A stretch of 64,000 nucleotides of DNA from Elusimicrobiota bacterium (GCA_023213235.1 CP096137.1:2652908-2716907); one strand, 5' to 3'; positions 18,034-27,912 are shown, numbered from the stretch's first letter. Numbers and translations are program-made. The notes: generated from the sequence alone by a model not told the origin.

Positions 18034-20048
18034 GCGCCGAGGCGATCGACCGCCAGCTCGAGCGGGAGTGGCTCGTGACGAACGGCCTGGGCGGCTACGC
18101 CGCGGGCACGATCGCGGGCGTGTGCACGCGCCGCTTCCACGGGCACCTCGTGGCGTCCCTGCCGGCGCCGCTCGGGCGGGTCATGATGCTCAACCACGTC
18201 GCCGAGGAGCTGCGCCTGGCCGACGGTCGGGTCGTGCGCCTCGGCGGCGGCGACGAGATCGAGGCCGGGCGCGTCGAGGCCGGCGGCGCCGCGCACCTCG
18301 CGGGCTTCCGACTCGACGGCGGCCTTCCCGTGTGGCGGTGGGAGCTCGAGGGGATCGTCCTCGAGAAGAGCCTCGTGCTCCCCCATCTGCAGAACACGGT
18401 GTTCATGCGCTACCGTCTCCTCGCCGCCCCCGCGCCCGCGCGCCTGCACATCCGCCCCTCGGTGCACTTCCGGGAGCACGAGGGGCGCGTCGCGAGCCCG
18501 CTCGTCGACGTCTACTCCATCCGCAGCGTGGGCCCGCGCCACGAGATCCGCGGACGGCCGGACGCCCCGCCGCTGAAGCTGCTCGCCTTCGGCCGCGCCG
18601 CGGCGTTCCTGCTCGACGGCGGAAGCCGCCGCGAGATTTTCTACCGCGTCGAACACGACCGCGGCTACGACGCGGCCGGAGCGCTCTGGAGCCCGGGCTA
18701 CCTGCGGGCCGACCTCGTCCCGGGCGAGGAGGCGGGGCTCGGCGCGTCGACCGAGCCCTGGGAGACCTTCGCCGCGATGGGGCCGGGCGACGCCTTCGCC
18801 GTGGAGGAGGCGCGCCGCGCGTCGCTGCTGCGCGCGGCTCCGGCGTCGCTGCGCGAGGGACGCGCGGCCGCGCTCGTCCACGCCGCCGACCAGTTCGTCA
18901 TGACGCCGAACACGCGCGTGCTCGACGCGGCGCGCGCGCGCGCGGCGGGCGACGACATCCGCTCGGTGATCGCGGGCTACCACTGGTTCACCGACTGGGG
19001 CCGCGACACGATGATCAGCCTCGAGGGTCTGCTCCTGCACACCGGCCGCCACGCGGAGGCGGCCTGCATCCTGCGCATGTTCGCGCGGCACATGAAGGAC
19101 GGCCTGATCCCGAACCTGTTCCCCGAAGGCCACCAGGAAGGCCTCTATCACGCGGCCGACGCCACGCTGTGGCTGTTCCACGCGCTCGGCCGCTACGCCG
19201 ACGCGACGGGCGACTGGGCGACGGTCGCCGAGCTCGTCCCCGGGCTCGAGGATTCCGTCGCGCGCCAGCTGGCCGGCACGCGCTTCGGCATCCGCGTCGA
19301 CCCGGCCGACGGGCTGCTCGCCCAGGGAGAGGACGGCTACCAGCTGACGTGGATGGACGCCAAGGTCGCGGGCTGGGTCGTCACGCCCCGGCGCGGCAAG
19401 ACCGTCGAGATCAACGCGCTCTGGCACAACGCGCTGCGCCTGCTCGAGGGCTGGGTCTCGCGCCTGCGCGGGCCGGCGGCCGCGCTGCGCTACGGCGAGC
19501 TCGCCGCCGCGACGCACGCGTCCTTCAACGCGCGGTTCTGGAACGAGTCCGCGGGCTGCCTCTTCGACCTCGTCGACGGAGACCCCGCGGAGGCCTCGCT
19601 CGTGCGGCCCAACCAGCTGCTCGCGATCTCGCTGACTCACCCGGTGCTCGACCCCGCGCGCTGGCCGCGCGTGCTGGAGACCGTCGAGCGCGACCTGTTG
19701 ACGCCCGTCGGGCTGCGCTCGCTGGCGCCCGGCTCGCCCAACTACCGGGCGCGCTACGACGGAGACCTCCGCTCGCGCGACGCCGCCTACCACCAGGGCA
19801 CGGTCTGGGGCTGGCTCATCGGCCCCTACGTGGACGCGCGCCTGAAGGTCCGTCCGGGCGACCGGGCGGGCGCGCGCGCCTGCCTCGACGGCCTCCTCGA
19901 CCACCTCGACGACGCCTGCGTCGGTTCGATCAGCGAGATCTTCGACGCCGAGGCCCCCTACCGTCCGCGCGGCTGCGTCGCTCAGGCCTGGAGCGTCGCC
20001 GAGGTGCTGCGGGCCTGGCGCCTCACCGAGCCCGACGGGAATTCCTGA
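18030..20048 (+). CDS. Amylo-alpha-1,6-glucosidase (archaeal-type glycogen debranching enzyme)
   Basis: 672 residues. N-terminal Gde-type beta domain (LVTNGLGGYAAGTIAG, typical of the bacterial/archaeal N-terminus) and a C-terminal (alpha/alpha)6 barrel with GYHWFTDWGRDTMI and AYHQGTVWGWLIGPY. It removes the alpha-1,6 glucosyl stubs of limit dextrin. Having both this and GlgX in one cluster is redundant-looking. The start is the GTG at 18030 overlapping the treZ stop. It is the last gene of the cluster, which lacks glycogen synthase and branching enzyme in this window. Confidence 0.9.
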   Translation: MSAEAIDRQLEREWLVTNGLGGYAAGTIAGVCTRRFHGHLVASLPAPLGRVMMLNHVAEELRLADGRVVRLGGGDEIEAGRVEAGGAAHLAGFRLDGGLPVWRWELEGIVLEKSLVLPHLQNTVFMRYRLLAAPAPARLHIRPSVHFREHEGRVASPLVDVYSIRSVGPRHEIRGRPDAPPLKLLAFGRAAAFLLDGGSRREIFYRVEHDRGYDAAGALWSPGYLRADLVPGEEAGLGASTEPWETFAAMGPGDAFAVEEARRASLLRAAPASLREGRAAALVHAADQFVMTPNTRVLDAARARAAGDDIRSVIAGYHWFTDWGRDTMISLEGLLLHTGRHAEAACILRMFARHMKDGLIPNLFPEGHQEGLYHAADATLWLFHALGRYADATGDWATVAELVPGLEDSVARQLAGTRFGIRVDPADGLLAQGEDGYQLTWMDAKVAGWVVTPRRGKTVEINALWHNALRLLEGWVSRLRGPAAALRYGELAAATHASFNARFWNESAGCLFDLVDGDPAEASLVRPNQLLAISLTHPVLDPARWPRVLETVERDLLTPVGLRSLAPGSPNYRARYDGDLRSRDAAYHQGTVWGWLIGPYVDARLKVRPGDRAGARACLDGLLDHLDDACVGSISEIFDAEAPYRPRGCVAQAWSVAEVLRAWRLTEPDGNS

Positions 20049-20070
20049 AAAAATCGTCACCCGCCCGCGG

Positions 20071-20117
20071 TTGAGCGCGCGCGGCGCGCGGGGTATCCTG
20101 TGGGCGACGCAGGGAGG
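20071..20117 (+). promoter_or_regulatory. Promoter and ribosome site for the DUF2892-like gene
   Basis: TTGAGC at 20071-20076, 17 bases, TATCCT at 20094-20099, then a Shine-Dalgarno AGGGAGG at 20111-20117 five bases before the ATG at 20122. Confidence 0.5.
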
Positions 20118-20121
20118 CCCC

Positions 20122-20547
20122 ATGGACATCGGAACGGCGAACCGGGTCGAACGGAACACGAGCCAGGCCGTCAACGAGCGCATCCGCCTCGCGATGAGGC
20201 GGCGCGTTTCGCGCTACGCCGCGGCGCCGGAGGCGGACCTTCGCCGGCGGCTGTCGGAGTTGGACGAGGAATGGGACATCGAGCGCGCGCTCGAGGCGAA
20301 CGCGTCGATCGCGGTGATGACGTCCCTCGCCCTCGGGCGACTCGTCGACCGCCGCCTCTACGCGGTCGCCGGCGCCGTCGCCGGCTTCCTGTTCAAGCAC
20401 GCCGTCAGCGGCTGGTGCCCGCCGCTGCCGGTCCTGCGGCGTCTCGGCTTCCGCACCGTCCGGGAGATCGAGGAGGAGCGCCGCCTGCTCGAGACCGCGC
20501 TGCGCTCACGAGCGGAGGCCGAGAAGGAAGCCCGGAGCGAGCCTTGA
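20122..20547 (+). CDS. DUF2892-like small membrane protein
   Basis: 141 residues. A short amphipathic N-terminus leads into WDIERALEANASIAVMTSLALG and DRRLYAVAGAVAGFLFKHAVSG. These two hydrophobic segments resemble the YgaP/DUF2892 inner-membrane domain. The tail RRLGFRTVREIEEERRLLE is cytoplasmic and charged. The ATG is set by a strong Shine-Dalgarno. Function unknown; a role at the membrane linked to sulfur or stress metabolism is only a family association. Confidence 0.7.
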   Translation: MDIGTANRVERNTSQAVNERIRLAMRRRVSRYAAAPEADLRRRLSELDEEWDIERALEANASIAVMTSLALGRLVDRRLYAVAGAVAGFLFKHAVSGWCPPLPVLRRLGFRTVREIEEERRLLETALRSRAEAEKEARSEP

Positions 20548-20572
20548 CAGCCGCCGCCGCGCGTTCCATAAT
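20544..20572 (+). promoter_or_regulatory. Sigma70-type promoter TTGACA-17-CATAAT
   Basis: TTGACA at 20544-20549, spacer 17, CATAAT at 20567-20572. It drives the gene starting at 20583; the expected transcript start leaves a leader of only about four bases. The -35 overlaps the stop of the previous gene. Confidence 0.7.
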
Positions 20573-20582
20573 GATCGGGCTC

Positions 20583-21014
20583 ATGGACGAAGCTCCCGCT
20601 AAACAGGAATCCACGCTCGGCGCGCTTCGGCGCGTCATGAGCTCCAAGCCGGCCATGATCGCGGCGCTGTCCGTGTCCCTGCTGTCGCTCGCCTACGGCG
20701 CCTTCGTCTGGAAGACCTATTTCGTCCCGCAGAAGACGGCGGCCGAGGTCCGGTACCGCTCGCACAACGCCTTGATGCGCCTCTACGACCTCCAGCTGTC
20801 TCGGCACAAGGCGCAGGGCGCCTTCGCCAACGACCTCGACACCCTTCTCGCCGGCGCCCCGGACGCGGAGAAGCTGCGCGAGGAGCTCAAGGCCACCACC
20901 GACATCAACACCCTCGCCGTGATCGGCGACGCCGAGAAATTCCGGCTCGAAGCCAACGTCCTCGACTCCGAGCGCACTCTCGTCAAGTTCCGGGGCACGG
21001 CCGGCGGCCGCTGA
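20583..21014 (+). CDS. Single-span membrane protein of unknown function
   Basis: 143 residues. Residues ~24-46 ([19 protein letters not shown]) are one membrane span. The rest is a soluble domain with a helix-rich start ([21 protein letters not shown]), typical of small pilin-like or periplasmic sensor domains, though I do not recognise a family. The N-terminal 23 residues are cytoplasmic. It is separated from uvrB by five bases and probably cotranscribed with it. Confidence 0.65.
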   Translation: MDEAPAKQESTLGALRRVMSSKPAMIAALSVSLLSLAYGAFVWKTYFVPQKTAAEVRYRSHNALMRLYDLQLSRHKAQGAFANDLDTLLAGAPDAEKLREELKATTDINTLAVIGDAEKFRLEANVLDSERTLVKFRGTAGGR

Positions 21015-21019
21015 GCCGC

Positions 21020-23022
21020 ATGGCCTTCCGGCTCCGCTCCTCCTTCAAGCCCGCGGGCGACCAGCCCGCCGCGATCGACGCGCTCGAGCGCCGGATAAAG
21101 GAGGGCGCCCCCGCCCAGACTTTGCTCGGCGTCACGGGTTCCGGCAAGACCTTCGCCGTCGCGAACCTCGTGTCCCGCCTGAACCGGCCGACGCTCGTGC
21201 TCTCGCCCAACAAGGTGCTCGCCGCCCAGCTCTACGCCGAGTTCAAGTCGTTCTTCCCCGACAACGCCGTCGAGTTCTTCATCTCGTACTACGACTACTA
21301 CCAGCCCGAGGCCTACGTTCCTTCGACCGACACCTACATCGAGAAGGACTCCTCGATCAACGACCGCATCGACCGCCTGCGCCTGAAGTGCACGTCGTCT
21401 TTGCTCGCGCGCAAGGACGTCCTCGTCGTCGCCTCGGTTTCCTGCATCTACAACATCGGCTCTCCTACGGCCTACGCCAACCGCGTCGTGCCCGTCGAGG
21501 TCGGCTGGAAGGTCACGCGCGACGACCTGACGGCGCGCCTCGTCGACGTCCACTATGAGCGCAACGAGACCGAGTTCGTCCGCGGGAAGTTCAGGGTCAA
21601 AGGCCCCACCGTCGACATCTTTCCGGCGTACATGGAGACCGCCCTGCGCGTCACTCTCGACGACGAAGGCGTCGCCGCGCTCCACGAGTTCGACCCGCTG
21701 ACCGGCGCGAAGCTCAAGGAGCTCCAGCGCGAGTGGGTCTATCCCGCCAAGCACTTCGTCACCGACGGCCCCGAGCGCGAGCGCGCTATCGAATCGATCC
21801 AGCTGGAGCTCGCCGACCGCCTCAAGGTCCTGACCTCCGCCGGCAAGCTCGTCGAGGCTCAGCGCCTCGAGCAACGCGCGCGCTACGACCTCGAGATGCT
21901 CGCCGAGATGGGCTTCTGCCACGGGATCGAGAACTACTCCCGGCACCTGAGCGGGCGCCCGGCCGGCGAGCGCCCCTGGTGCCTGCTCGACTTCTTCCCG
22001 AAGGACTATCTGCTCGTCGTCGACGAGTCGCACGTCGCGATCCCTCAGATCGGCGGGATGTTCGAGGGCGACCGCGCGCGCAAGCAGACTTTGATCGACT
22101 TCGGCTGGCGCCTGCCCTCGGCGCTCGACAACCGCCCCCTCAGGTTCGCCGAGTTCGAGGCGATCGCCGGCCAGACCGTCTACGTCTCCGCGACGCCCGG
22201 CCCCTACGAGCTCAAGAAGTCCGGGGGCGAGATCGCCGAGATGGTGGTGCGGCCGACCGGCCTCGTCGACCCGGAAACGATCGTGCTCCCGTCAGAGGGG
22301 CAGCTCGACGACCTGATCGTCCGCCTGAAGGATCGCGCGGCCAAGAAGGAACGCGCGCTGATCACGACGTTGACCAAGCGCACGGCCGAGGACCTTTCCG
22401 CCTTTCTGACGACGAAGGGGATCAAGGTCCGCTACCTGCACTCCGACATCGACTCGCTCGAGCGCATCCAGATCCTGCAGGACCTGCGCGCCGGCGTCTT
22501 CGACGCGCTCGTCGGCATCAACCTTCTGCGCGAGGGCCTCGACCTGCCCGAGGTCTCCCTCGTCGCCATACTCGGAGCGGACCACGAGGGCTTCCTGCGC
22601 AGCGAGACGACCTTGATCCAGATCTCGGGCCGCGCGGCGCGCAACGTCGGCGGCCAGGTGATTCTCTACGCGGACACGGTGACGGGCTCGATGAAGCGGG
22701 CGCTGGGCGAAATGGACCGCCGCCGGGTCAAGCAGCTCGCCTACAACAAGGCGCACGGGATCACGCCGAAGACGATCGTCAAAGCCGTCGAGGAGCTCGA
22801 GGAGTTCCAAAGCACGGCCAAGCGCGAGGGGCTCAGCCTGCTGCGCGACGCGGAGACCCCCTCTCGGCCAAGTCCCTCCCGACGATCATCGAAGAGGTCG
22901 AGGCCCGGATGAAGGCGGCGGCCGAATCCCTCGACTTCGAGGCGGCCGTCGTCCTGCGCGACCAGCTCTACGAGCTGAAGTCGATGTCGGCGAGCAAGCC
23001 GTCCGCCCGCCGCAAGCGCTAG
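21020..23022 (+). CDS. uvrB: UvrABC system protein B, frameshifted near its end
   Basis: Helicase-like damage-verification subunit of nucleotide excision repair, about 667 residues. It shows Walker [10 protein letters not shown] (residues ~38-46), the beta-hairpin start [32 protein letters not shown] and QISGRAARN. Frame break at C5 22857-22861: one added base restores a C-terminal UVR domain ([20 protein letters not shown]) that binds UvrC/UvrA. Without the correction the protein would lack that domain. Confidence 0.95.
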
Positions 23023-23099
23023 TCCCGGCGGACCTTCGCGAACGGCGTCCAGAGCCGGCGCGACACGAACAGCCACGGCATCAAAAGCTTGGCGATCAC
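23019..23099 (-). CDS. Possible small protein of 26 residues
   Basis: Short reading frame MIAKLLMPWLFVSRRLWTPF plus AKVRRD, strongly hydrophobic then basic. It has a GTG start with a near-perfect Shine-Dalgarno (GGAGG at 23104-23108, four bases away) and sits behind a TTGACA promoter. Its stop overlaps the uvrB stop in convergent orientation. It could be a small membrane peptide, a leader peptide, or the relic of a larger gene. I do not recognise it. Confidence 0.35.
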   Translation of the reverse strand: MIAKLLMPWLFVSRRLWTPFAKVRRD

Positions 23100-23118
23100 G
23101 TTTCCTCCGCGCGTCCTA

Positions 23119-23157
23119 AAGCTGATACGTTTTATCAGCTTATCTGATTTTTGTCAA
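23119..23157 (-). promoter_or_regulatory. AT-rich promoter overlapped by a 9-bp inverted repeat
   Basis: On the minus strand TTGACA (23152-23157), 17 bases, TAAAAC (23129-23134). The perfect inverted repeat AAGCTGATA/TATCAGCTT (23119-23127, 23133-23141) covers the -10, as an operator would. Read on the plus strand the same hairpin, followed by a T-rich stretch, could end uvrB transcription. The stretch 23115-23185 is far more AT-rich than its surroundings. Confidence 0.45.
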
Positions 23158-23188
23158 CAGCAAATATTACAACACGTATTATTGGACT

Positions 23189-24505
23189 CTAGGCCACGTA
23201 GCTCTCGGCGTGCTGCGCGAGGTCGAGGCCGGCCTGCTCCTGTTCGGGCCGGACGCGGATCGTGATGATCGCGTTCGTCAGCGCGTAGATGAGCCACGAG
23301 CCGAGCAGGGAGTACGCGCCGACGAGCAGGATCGCGAGCAGATGCCGGATGAACAGCGCGCTTCCCCCGTGGATCAGGCCGACTTTGTCGGCGAACACGC
23401 CCGTCAGGATCATCCCGACGATCCCGCCGACGCCGTGGCACGGGAACACATCGAGCGTGTCGTCGAGCTTCGTGCGCGACTTGCGGTGGACCGCGAGGTT
23501 GCTGACGACGCTGGCGATCAGGCCGAAGGCGATGCTCTGCCCGACGCTGACGAAACCCGCGGCGGGCGTGATCGCGACGAGCCCGACGACGGCGCCGACG
23601 GAGGCGCCGAGCGCCGACGGGCGCCGTCCGCGCACGGCGTCGAACAGGACCCAGCCGAGCATCGCGGAGGCCGACGCGGTGTTCGTCGTCATGAACGCGA
23701 GAACCGCCGTCTCGTTGGCCGCGAGCGCGGAGCCCGCGTTGAAGCCGAACCAGCCGAACCACAGCATGCCCGTGCCGAGCAGCACGAACGGGATGTTCGC
23801 GGGCACGTGCGTCGAGCCCGGCGAGTGCTCCTTGCGGGGGCCGAGGTAGACGGCGCCCGCGAGCGCGGCGAAGCCGGCCGTCATGTGCACGACGGTGCCG
23901 CCGGCGAAGTCGAGCACGCCCCACTGGCGCAGGAAGCCGTTCGGGTGCCAGGTCCAGTGCGCGACAGGGCAGTAGATGAAGATCGTGAACAGGACGATGA
24001 AAATGAGGTAGCTCATGAAGCGCACGCGCTCGGCGAAGGAGCCGGTGATCAGCGCGGGCGTGATGATCGCGAATTTGAGCTGAAAGAGGGCGAAGAGCGC
24101 CAGCGGTATCGTCGGCGCGAGGTCGGCGTGGGTCGCTCCGCCGACGCCGCGGAACATGAAGAACGTCGCCGGGCTGCCGACGAACCCGCCGAGAGACTCG
24201 CCGAAGGAGAGGCTGAAGCCGACGATCACCCACAGCAGGCTCACGACGCCCATCGCGATGAAGCTCTGCAGCATCGTCGAGATCACGTTCTTGCGCTGGA
24301 CCATGCCTCCGTAGAAGAAGGACAGGCCCGGCGTCATCAGGAGGACGAGCGCGGTCGCCGTGAGCATCCAGGCGACGTCGCCCGGGACGATGGGTTTGGA
24401 GGCGGGAGACGGGGCGGCCGGGTAGACTCCCCAGATCAGGCCGGCGACGGCCGCGGCGACGAGCAGCCCCAGCGAAACGACCCACTCCTTCTTGTATCTC
24501 TGCAT
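23189..24505 (-). CDS. amtB: Ammonium transporter
   Basis: 438-residue channel of the Amt/Rh family in the inner membrane. Eleven spans can be followed from residue ~45 on, after an N-terminal hydrophobic segment (residues ~9-28). Family motifs: MTPGLSFFYGGMVQRKN, QFKFAIITPALI-like QLKFAIITPALITGSFAER, DFAGGTVVHMTAGFAALAGA, WFGWFGFNAGSALAANE and DVFPCHGVGG with the pore histidines. A purine-rich ribosome site (GGGAGAGG) precedes the ATG. No glnK neighbour is present in the window. Confidence 0.95.
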   Translation of the reverse strand: MQRYKKEWVVSLGLLVAAAVAGLIWGVYPAAPSPASKPIVPGDVAWMLTATALVLLMTPGLSFFYGGMVQRKNVISTMLQSFIAMGVVSLLWVIVGFSLSFGESLGGFVGSPATFFMFRGVGGATHADLAPTIPLALFALFQLKFAIITPALITGSFAERVRFMSYLIFIVLFTIFIYCPVAHWTWHPNGFLRQWGVLDFAGGTVVHMTAGFAALAGAVYLGPRKEHSPGSTHVPANIPFVLLGTGMLWFGWFGFNAGSALAANETAVLAFMTTNTASASAMLGWVLFDAVRGRRPSALGASVGAVVGLVAITPAAGFVSVGQSIAFGLIASVVSNLAVHRKSRTKLDDTLDVFPCHGVGGIVGMILTGVFADKVGLIHGGSALFIRHLLAILLVGAYSLLGSWLIYALTNAIITIRVRPEQEQAGLDLAQHAESYVA

Positions 24506-24534
24506 CGCCTCTCCCGCGGAAGGGCGATATGATA

Positions 24535-25073
24535 CTAAAGGAGAACGACCTCGACGCCGCCGACCCCGTCCTTGACCGCGTCGTGGACCTTCCGCGCCGC
24601 CGCCGAGCTGATGCCCCCGCCGCCGCGATCGCCGCGCGGGCGGCGGCCGACGCGGCGCCGACGGCGTCCTCTCCGGCCTCCTCGGCCCAGACGATCACGC
24701 CCTCGACGAAGCCGCGGGAGACGTCGGCCATGTCGGCTCCGGCGACGCGCGCGTGGGTCAGGAACGACCCCGCCGCCACGGTCACGAGCTCCCTCGCCCG
24801 GTCGGCGCGGTAACCGCTGGCCCGCAGCACGCCCGTCGCGAAACCGCGCGCCACGTAGCCGAGATCGGCCGCGCCGCCGCGCACGACGGCGCCCGTGATG
24901 AGGCCCATCGCGTCGCGCAGGGCGTTTCCCATCTTGCCGGCGTCCTTGAGCGAGTCGTAGACGACCGCGGCGACCCCGTCGATGGCGGGCCGCGCGGCGC
25001 CGCCGGAGCGCTTCACCGCCGCCTCGACGGAGGCTTCGAGAATCGAGAAGGGCTTCGAGTATCGGATCGTCAT
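24535..25073 (-). CDS. Alanine/glycine-rich helical protein of unknown function, frameshifted
   Basis: About 180 residues of repeated amphipathic helices with pattern AVVYDSLKDAGKMGNALRD and LGYVARGFATGVLRA, no membrane span and no signal peptide. The given frame breaks at C5 24614-24618. Adding one base gives the end AAARKVHDAVKDGVGGVEVVLL. A strong Shine-Dalgarno (GGGAGGA) precedes the ATG at 25073. It is 29 bases upstream of amtB on the same strand, so perhaps cotranscribed. I do not recognise the family. Confidence 0.6.
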
Positions 25074-25161
25074 GATTCCTCCCTTTCACCGCCAGGATAG
25101 CCGCGAACCGTACGAGGGCGCGCAACTCCGGGTCAAGATCGCCGCAAGTCTCGGTTAAAGG

Positions 25162-25167
25162 TAGAAT
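25162..25167 (+). promoter_or_regulatory. -10 box TAGAAT for lysC
   Basis: TAGAAT, six bases before the ATG at 25174. Leaderless initiation predicted. Confidence 0.5.
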
Positions 25168-25173
25168 GAAGGC

Positions 25174-26495
25174 ATGATCGTGATGAAGTTCGGGGGCTCC
25201 AGCGTGGCCGGAGCCGAGAAGATCGCCCGCGTCGCCGCCATCGTCAAGGGGCGCCTCGACCGCCGGCCCGTCCTCGTCGTCTCCGCGTTCCGCGGCGTCA
25301 CCGACGACCTGCTGGCCCTCGGCCCCGAGGCGCTCAAGGGCGAGAACGGGCGCATCGGCGCGATCAAGAAGCGGCACGAGGAAGCGGCCAAAGAGCTCGA
25401 CGTCGACTTCGCCCCCTCGACCCGTTGTTCGGCGAGCTGCGGGAGCTCGCGCGCGGGATCGGCCTGCTCAAGGAGCTCACGCCCCGCACGATCGACCGGC
25501 TCGCGAGCTTCGGCGAGCGGTTGTCGGTTCGCCTCGTCGCCGCCGCCTTCGCGAAAGCCGGCATCCCGGCGCGCGCCGTCGACGCCTTCGACGCGGGCCT
25601 TCTCGTCGACGAGAAGTTCGGCGGCGCCAACCCGCTTCCGGAGGCCGACGCGGCGATCAAGAAGGCGTTCTCCGCCTTCGCGGAGCTTGCCGTCGTCACC
25701 GGCTTCGTCGGCCGCACGCCCTCCGGCGAGATCGCCACGCTCGGCCGCAACGGCAGCGACTACTCGGCGACGATCCTCGGAGCCGCCCTCGGCGCCGAGG
25801 AGATCCAGATCTGGTCCGACACCGACGGGATCATGACCGCCGACCCGCGCATCGTCCCGTCCGCGCAGCCTCTCGGCACGCTGAGCTTCGCCGAGGCCTG
25901 CGAGCTCGCCTACTACGGCGGCAAGGTCCTGCATCCCCACACGCTCGTCCCGGCGATGCGAAAGGACATCCCGGTGCGCGTGCTCAACACGTTCAAGCCC
26001 GACCATCCGGGCACCCTCATCGTCGCCAAACCCAAGGGTCAAGGCAAGGCCCGGAAGCTGAAGTCGATCGCGTTCAAGCGGCGCCAGTCGATCGTCACGA
26101 TCTCGAGCCCGCGCATGCTCGCCGGCCCCGGCTTCCTCGCGCGCATCTTCGCGGCGCTCGCGCGCCACGACATCGACGTGGACATGGTCGCGACCTCCGA
26201 GGTCTCGGTCTCCGCGTCGACGGCCGGCGGGCCGGAGCTCCAGCGCGCCGTGGCCGAGCTCTCCGGCGAATTCGAGACCTCGGTCGAGACGGGCAAGGCC
26301 GTCGTCTGCGCCGTCGGCGACGGCATCCAGTCCGAGTCCGGCGTCGCCGCCGAGGTGTTCGCCGCGACGCGCGAGGCGGACGTGAACGTGCGCATGATCT
26401 CGCAGGGCGCCTCGAAGAACAACATCGCCTTCGTCGTCGACGACGCCGAGGTCGAACGCGCCGTAAGCGCCCTCCACGCCCGGTTCTTCTCATGA
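25174..26495 (+). CDS. lysC: Aspartate kinase, frameshifted
   Basis: Phosphorylates aspartate, first step of the Lys/Thr/Met pathway. About 440 residues. The kinase domain opens with VMKFGGSSVAGAEKI and includes VVTGFVGRTPSGEIATLGRN, EIQIWSDTDGI and AYYGGKVLHPHT. The C-terminus has two ACT domains (from ~ IVTISSPRMLAG and AVVCAVGDGIQ), the usual site of feedback inhibition. Frame break at C5 25412-25416, where one added base gives DFAPLDPLFGEL. Its end overlaps the DUF502 gene as ATGA. Confidence 0.93.
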
Positions 26496-27085
26496 AAACG
26501 CTCAAGCGCTACTTCGTCGCGGGCTTCTTCACGCTCATCCCGATCGGCCTGTCGCTGGCCGTTGTGTGGTGGTTCGTCAGCCTCGTCGACGGCTCCCTGG
26601 CCCCGGTTCTCGACGCCGCGCTCGGCTGGCACCTGCCCGGGCTGGGGCTCGCCGCGGCGCTGGCCCTGATCCTCGCCGTCGGCGCCCTGACTTCGCACGT
26701 GCTCGGCGAACGTCTCCTCGAGGCCGCCCAGGAGGTTCTCGCGCGCATTCCGGTGTTCAAGAGCGTCTACGGCGCGATCAAGCAGATGACCGAGGCTTTC
26801 TCGCCGACGAACAAGACCTCGTTCAAGAGCGTCGTCGTCGTCGAGTTCCCGCGCCCCGGCGTCTACAGCATCGGCTTCGTCACCAGCGAGACGTCGCTCG
26901 ACGGCAAGGACCTCGTCTGCGTCTACGTTCCCACGAATCACGTCTACGTCGGCGACATCGTCCTCGTCCCGCGCGAGCACGTGATCACGACGACGCTCGG
27001 CGTCCAGGCCGGCATCCAGATCGCTCTCTCGGGCGGAGCCTCGTTGCCCGCGACGATCCACGCTCAGAAGGGAAAGAGGCCGTGA
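26492..27085 (+). CDS. DUF502 family membrane protein
   Basis: 197 residues. Two membrane spans near the N-terminus (FVAGFFTLIPIGLSLAVVWW and LAAALALILAVGALT), then a cytoplasmic domain with IPVFKSVYGAIKQM, FVTSETSL, VYVPTNHVYVGDIV and VPREHV, the hallmark motifs of DUF502 proteins. Function is unknown. The ATG overlaps lysC by four bases and nadC overlaps its end by four, so it belongs to the lysC-nadC-birA operon. Confidence 0.88.
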   Translation: MKTLKRYFVAGFFTLIPIGLSLAVVWWFVSLVDGSLAPVLDAALGWHLPGLGLAAALALILAVGALTSHVLGERLLEAAQEVLARIPVFKSVYGAIKQMTEAFSPTNKTSFKSVVVVEFPRPGVYSIGFVTSETSLDGKDLVCVYVPTNHVYVGDIVLVPREHVITTTLGVQAGIQIALSGGASLPATIHAQKGKRP

Positions 27086-27912
27086 CCCCCTCCGACTGGC
27101 GGCCGTTGCTGCGCGCCGCGCTCGCCGAGGACCTCGGCCGCGCCGGCGACGTGACGACTCGCTTCTTCGTGCCGGCCGGCGCCCGCCTCTCGGCCCGGAT
27201 CGTCAGCCGCGAGCGGGGCGTCGTCTGCGGCCTGGCGGTGGCCGCCGCGGCGTTCAAGGCCTGCGAGCCGCGCGCCCGGGTGCGCCTGCTCGTCCGCGAC
27301 GGGGCGCGCGTGCGCCCGGGACAGGCGGTGCTCGCGGTGACGGGCGGCCGCGGGATTCTGACGGCCGAGCGCACGGCCTTGAACTTCCTCCAACGCATGT
27401 CCGGCGTCGCGACGCTCACGCGCGCCTTCGTCGACCGCGTCAAAGGCACGCGCGCGCGGATCCTCGACACGCGCAAGACCCTTCCCGGCTGGCGCGCCCT
27501 CGACAAGTACGCGGTCGCCTGCGGCGGCGGCCTCAACCACCGGCTCGGCCTCCACGACGCGGCGATGGTCAAGGACAACCATTACGGCGGGGACCTCGCG
27601 GCCGGCGCCGCCCGCCTGCGCCGGGCGTTTCCCCGCATGCCGCTGATCGTCGAGTGCGATTCGCCCGCTCAGGCGACGCGCGCGCTGTCGCTGCGGCCCG
27701 ACGTGATCCTTCTCGACAACATGCGCGGCCCCCGCCTGCGCCGGGAGATACGCAGGATCAGGAGCCTCGATGCGCGCGTGAAGATCGAGGTCTCCGGCGG
27801 CGTCGGCTTGTCGGAGGTGCGGGCCTTGGCCCGCCTGGGCCCCGACCGGATCTCGATCGGGCGCCTGACGCACAGCGCGCCCGCGCTCGATCTCGGCCTC
27901 GATCTCGCTTGA
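27082..27912 (+). CDS. nadC: Nicotinate-nucleotide pyrophosphorylase (carboxylating)
   Basis: Makes nicotinate mononucleotide from quinolinate and PRPP in NAD synthesis. 276 residues. Signatures: ERTALNFLQRMSGVAT, LDTRKTLPGWRALDKYAV, CGGGLNHRLGLHDAAMVKDN, IVECDS, ILLDNM and VSGGVGLSEV. The start is a GTG at 27082 overlapping the DUF502 stop. The gene ends overlapping a TTG start of birA. nadA and nadB are not in the window. Confidence 0.94.
   Translation: MTPSDWRPLLRAALAEDLGRAGDVTTRFFVPAGARLSARIVSRERGVVCGLAVAAAAFKACEPRARVRLLVRDGARVRPGQAVLAVTGGRGILTAERTALNFLQRMSGVATLTRAFVDRVKGTRARILDTRKTLPGWRALDKYAVACGGGLNHRLGLHDAAMVKDNHYGGDLAAGAARLRRAFPRMPLIVECDSPAQATRALSLRPDVILLDNMRGPRLRREIRRIRSLDARVKIEVSGGVGLSEVRALARLGPDRISIGRLTHSAPALDLGLDLA

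Noticed and set aside
24535..25073. Phasin or band-7 type assignment for the Ala/Gly-rich helical protein
   Set aside because: Composition is suggestive but no family motif could be matched by eye, so it is left unnamed.
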